From Bacillota bacterium (lineage in GTDB: Bacteria; Bacillota; Peptococcia; Peptococcales; Peptococcaceae): 7,077 nt of DNA. Positions 5,917 through 7,077 of the stretch are shown piece by piece. A program made the translations under genes and the position numbers. Numbering within the stretch: position 1 is the first letter of the stretch; each line of letters begins with the position of its first letter. The stretch lies in the NCBI GenBank assembly GCA_023443145.1, contig JAEZVS010000110.1, positions 1 through 7,077 of the forward strand. Reading direction: 5' to 3'. The notes beneath the pieces are model-generated. The model saw only the letters and a program-made list of their open reading frames with translations. It had not been told where the DNA came from and ran no database searches.

Positions 5917-6739
5917 TATACAAAAAGTAACCATTTATATTTTATCAGACTCTCTAGGTGAAACAGCCCAATATGTTGCGAGAGCAGCGGCGAACCAATA
6001 TCCAGGCTTTGAATTCTCGTATAAACAGATTCCTTTTGTTGAAGATGTCAATTATTTATCCGAGGTGTTGGATAAGATCGATTCGTCTAATAGTATTTTG
6101 ATGTTCACTTTAGTGGTGGAACAGTTAAACGACTACGTACGCGATTATTGCGAAATGAAAGAAATACCATTTGTAGATATTCTACAAGCGCCTTTCAGCG
6201 TCATTTCAAATTTTACCGGTGTAGAACCGACGGGTAGTCCCGGCATTGTGCAGCGCATGGATGAAATGTATTTTAAGAAAATTGAATCCATTGAATTTGC
6301 CATTAAATATGATGATGGAAAAGATACATCGGGTCTTCAATATGCGGATTTGGTTCTTTTAGGCGTATCCCGAACTTCTAAGACGCCGCTTTCTATGTAT
6401 TTGGCTTATCGTGGTGTGAAAGTGGCCAATGTTCCACTGGTGCCTCAGGTCAAATTAAGTGATGAAATCTATAATATTCCTCGCGAAAAGGTGATTGGCC
6501 TTACCATCCGTCCGGATATTCTGGGAACAATCCGCCAAGAACGATTGCGCAGTCTTGGCGTGGTGGGCAACACCAAATATACCGATATGGCGCGCATATT
6601 AGACGAATTGGACTATGCAGAAAAGATAATGAAACGTATCGGCTGCCACATCATTGATGTCAGTCACAAAGCAGTAGAAGAAACAGCAAACATTATTTTA
6701 CAATTATATTATAGCAGAGGAGATAATATCATTGAGTAA
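5909..6739 (+). CDS. yqfL: Pyruvate, phosphate dikinase regulatory protein (bifunctional kinase/phosphorylase, DUF299)
   Basis: From the ATG at 5909 the product is 276 residues, normal for the family. It opens [18 protein letters not shown], then [13 protein letters not shown] (101-113), the diagnostic P-loop [11 protein letters not shown] (152-162), and [16 protein letters not shown] (198-213). Family enzymes use ADP to phosphorylate a threonine beside the catalytic histidine of the dikinase, inactivating it, and use phosphate to reverse this. PPDK and PEP synthase regulators look alike; the adjoining ppdK makes PPDK the likely substrate. A longer frame from 5819 lies inside the upstream CDS and is rejected. 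GGAG (5896-5899) precedes the start. It overlaps the regulator gene and ppdK by 8 nt each, implying coupled translation. Confidence 0.93.
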   Translation: MNDIQKVTIYILSDSLGETAQYVARAAANQYPGFEFSYKQIPFVEDVNYLSEVLDKIDSSNSILMFTLVVEQLNDYVRDYCEMKEIPFVDILQAPFSVISNFTGVEPTGSPGIVQRMDEMYFKKIESIEFAIKYDDGKDTSGLQYADLVLLGVSRTSKTPLSMYLAYRGVKVANVPLVPQVKLSDEIYNIPREKVIGLTIRPDILGTIRQERLRSLGVVGNTKYTDMARILDELDYAEKIMKRIGCHIIDVSHKAVEETANIILQLYYSRGDNIIE

Positions 6740-7077
6740 AAAATATGTGTATCTTTTTACAGAAGGCCACAAAGACATGCGCGATCTTCTGGGTGGTAAA
6801 GGTGCAAACTTGGCCGAGATGACCAAAATTGGCTTGCCTGTTCCCCAGGGATTGACCATTTCAACGGAAGCTTGCAACGATTATTTTAAGCAGGGAAATC
6901 AACTGCCGGAAGGTCTTTTGGATGAAGTGTGGAAAAACCTGGCTGTTCTGGAAGAAAAAACCGGTAAAACCTTCGGTGATTCTGCCAATCCCCTGCTGGT
7001 ATCTGTGCGTTCCGGTGCAGCTGTTTCCATGCCGGGTATGATGGATACGGTACTCAATCTGGGGTTAAATGATGAAA
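6732..7077 (+). CDS. ppdK: Pyruvate, phosphate dikinase, N-terminal part; cut by window edge
   Basis: The first 115 codons are present; the complete enzyme is about 870-880 residues. The product starts (M)[15 protein letters not shown] and shows the nucleotide-binding signatures [20 protein letters not shown] (21-40) and [20 protein letters not shown] (92-111). Lys23 and Arg93 correspond to the ATP-site Lys22 and Arg92 of the Clostridium symbiosum enzyme (from memory). PPDK interconverts pyruvate + ATP + phosphate and PEP + AMP + pyrophosphate, and in many anaerobes works in glycolysis. The start is TTG at 6732, inside the last codons of the preceding gene, nine bases after GAGGAG (6717-6722). 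No ATG occurs before codon 16, which is too far in. Its modifying enzyme is encoded immediately upstream. Confidence 0.96.
   Translation, partial: MSKKYVYLFTEGHKDMRDLLGGKGANLAEMTKIGLPVPQGLTISTEACNDYFKQGNQLPEGLLDEVWKNLAVLEEKTGKTFGDSANPLLVSVRSGAAVSMPGMMDTVLNLGLNDE

Overview
The window carries core housekeeping genes of a low-to-moderate-GC Gram-positive bacterium, most likely a Bacillota member of clostridial type. This rests on gene content: an Fe-S type L-serine dehydratase beta subunit with ACT domain, rplS with an L19-type leader, a short single-TM signal peptidase I next to the GTPase RbgA, and a CcpN-type HTH-CBS regulator next to a PPDK regulatory protein and PPDK. Strong AGGAGG ribosome sites, near-consensus sigma-A promoters and U-tailed terminators fit. 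Genus cannot be resolved from sequence alone. I see no mobile element, CRISPR array, tRNA or rRNA.

Layout. On the minus strand, 1-684 is sdaAB, running off the left edge, with its own promoter. Facing away from it, a strong extended -10 promoter drives rplS (899-1243) through a short leader that folds like the L19 autoregulatory leader; rplS ends at a strong terminator. A gene-free stretch (1244-1688) follows and holds a second strong terminator with no gene in front of it. An extended -10 promoter then drives lepB-rbgA (ATGA overlap), with asnS 31 nt later and yajQ 81 nt after that; a perfect 10-bp-stem terminator closes this group. A new promoter at 5203-5231 starts ccpN-like / PPDK regulatory protein / ppdK. 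Each of these three genes overlaps the next by 8 nt, and ppdK is cut by the right edge.

How they work together. rplS and rbgA both serve the large ribosomal subunit, asnS charges tRNA-Asn, and lepB processes secreted proteins. The last operon is a regulatory cassette at the PEP/pyruvate node: a CBS-domain repressor family, the bifunctional kinase/phosphorylase that switches PPDK off and on, and PPDK itself.

The most interesting observations are regulatory. The CcpN-like gene has no AUG, GUG or UUG at its proper start and seems to begin at AUU. Its promoter carries two nested dyads. There is also an orphan terminator downstream of rplS and a perfect inverted repeat between the divergent sdaAB and rplS promoters. 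I found no convincing new multi-gene system.
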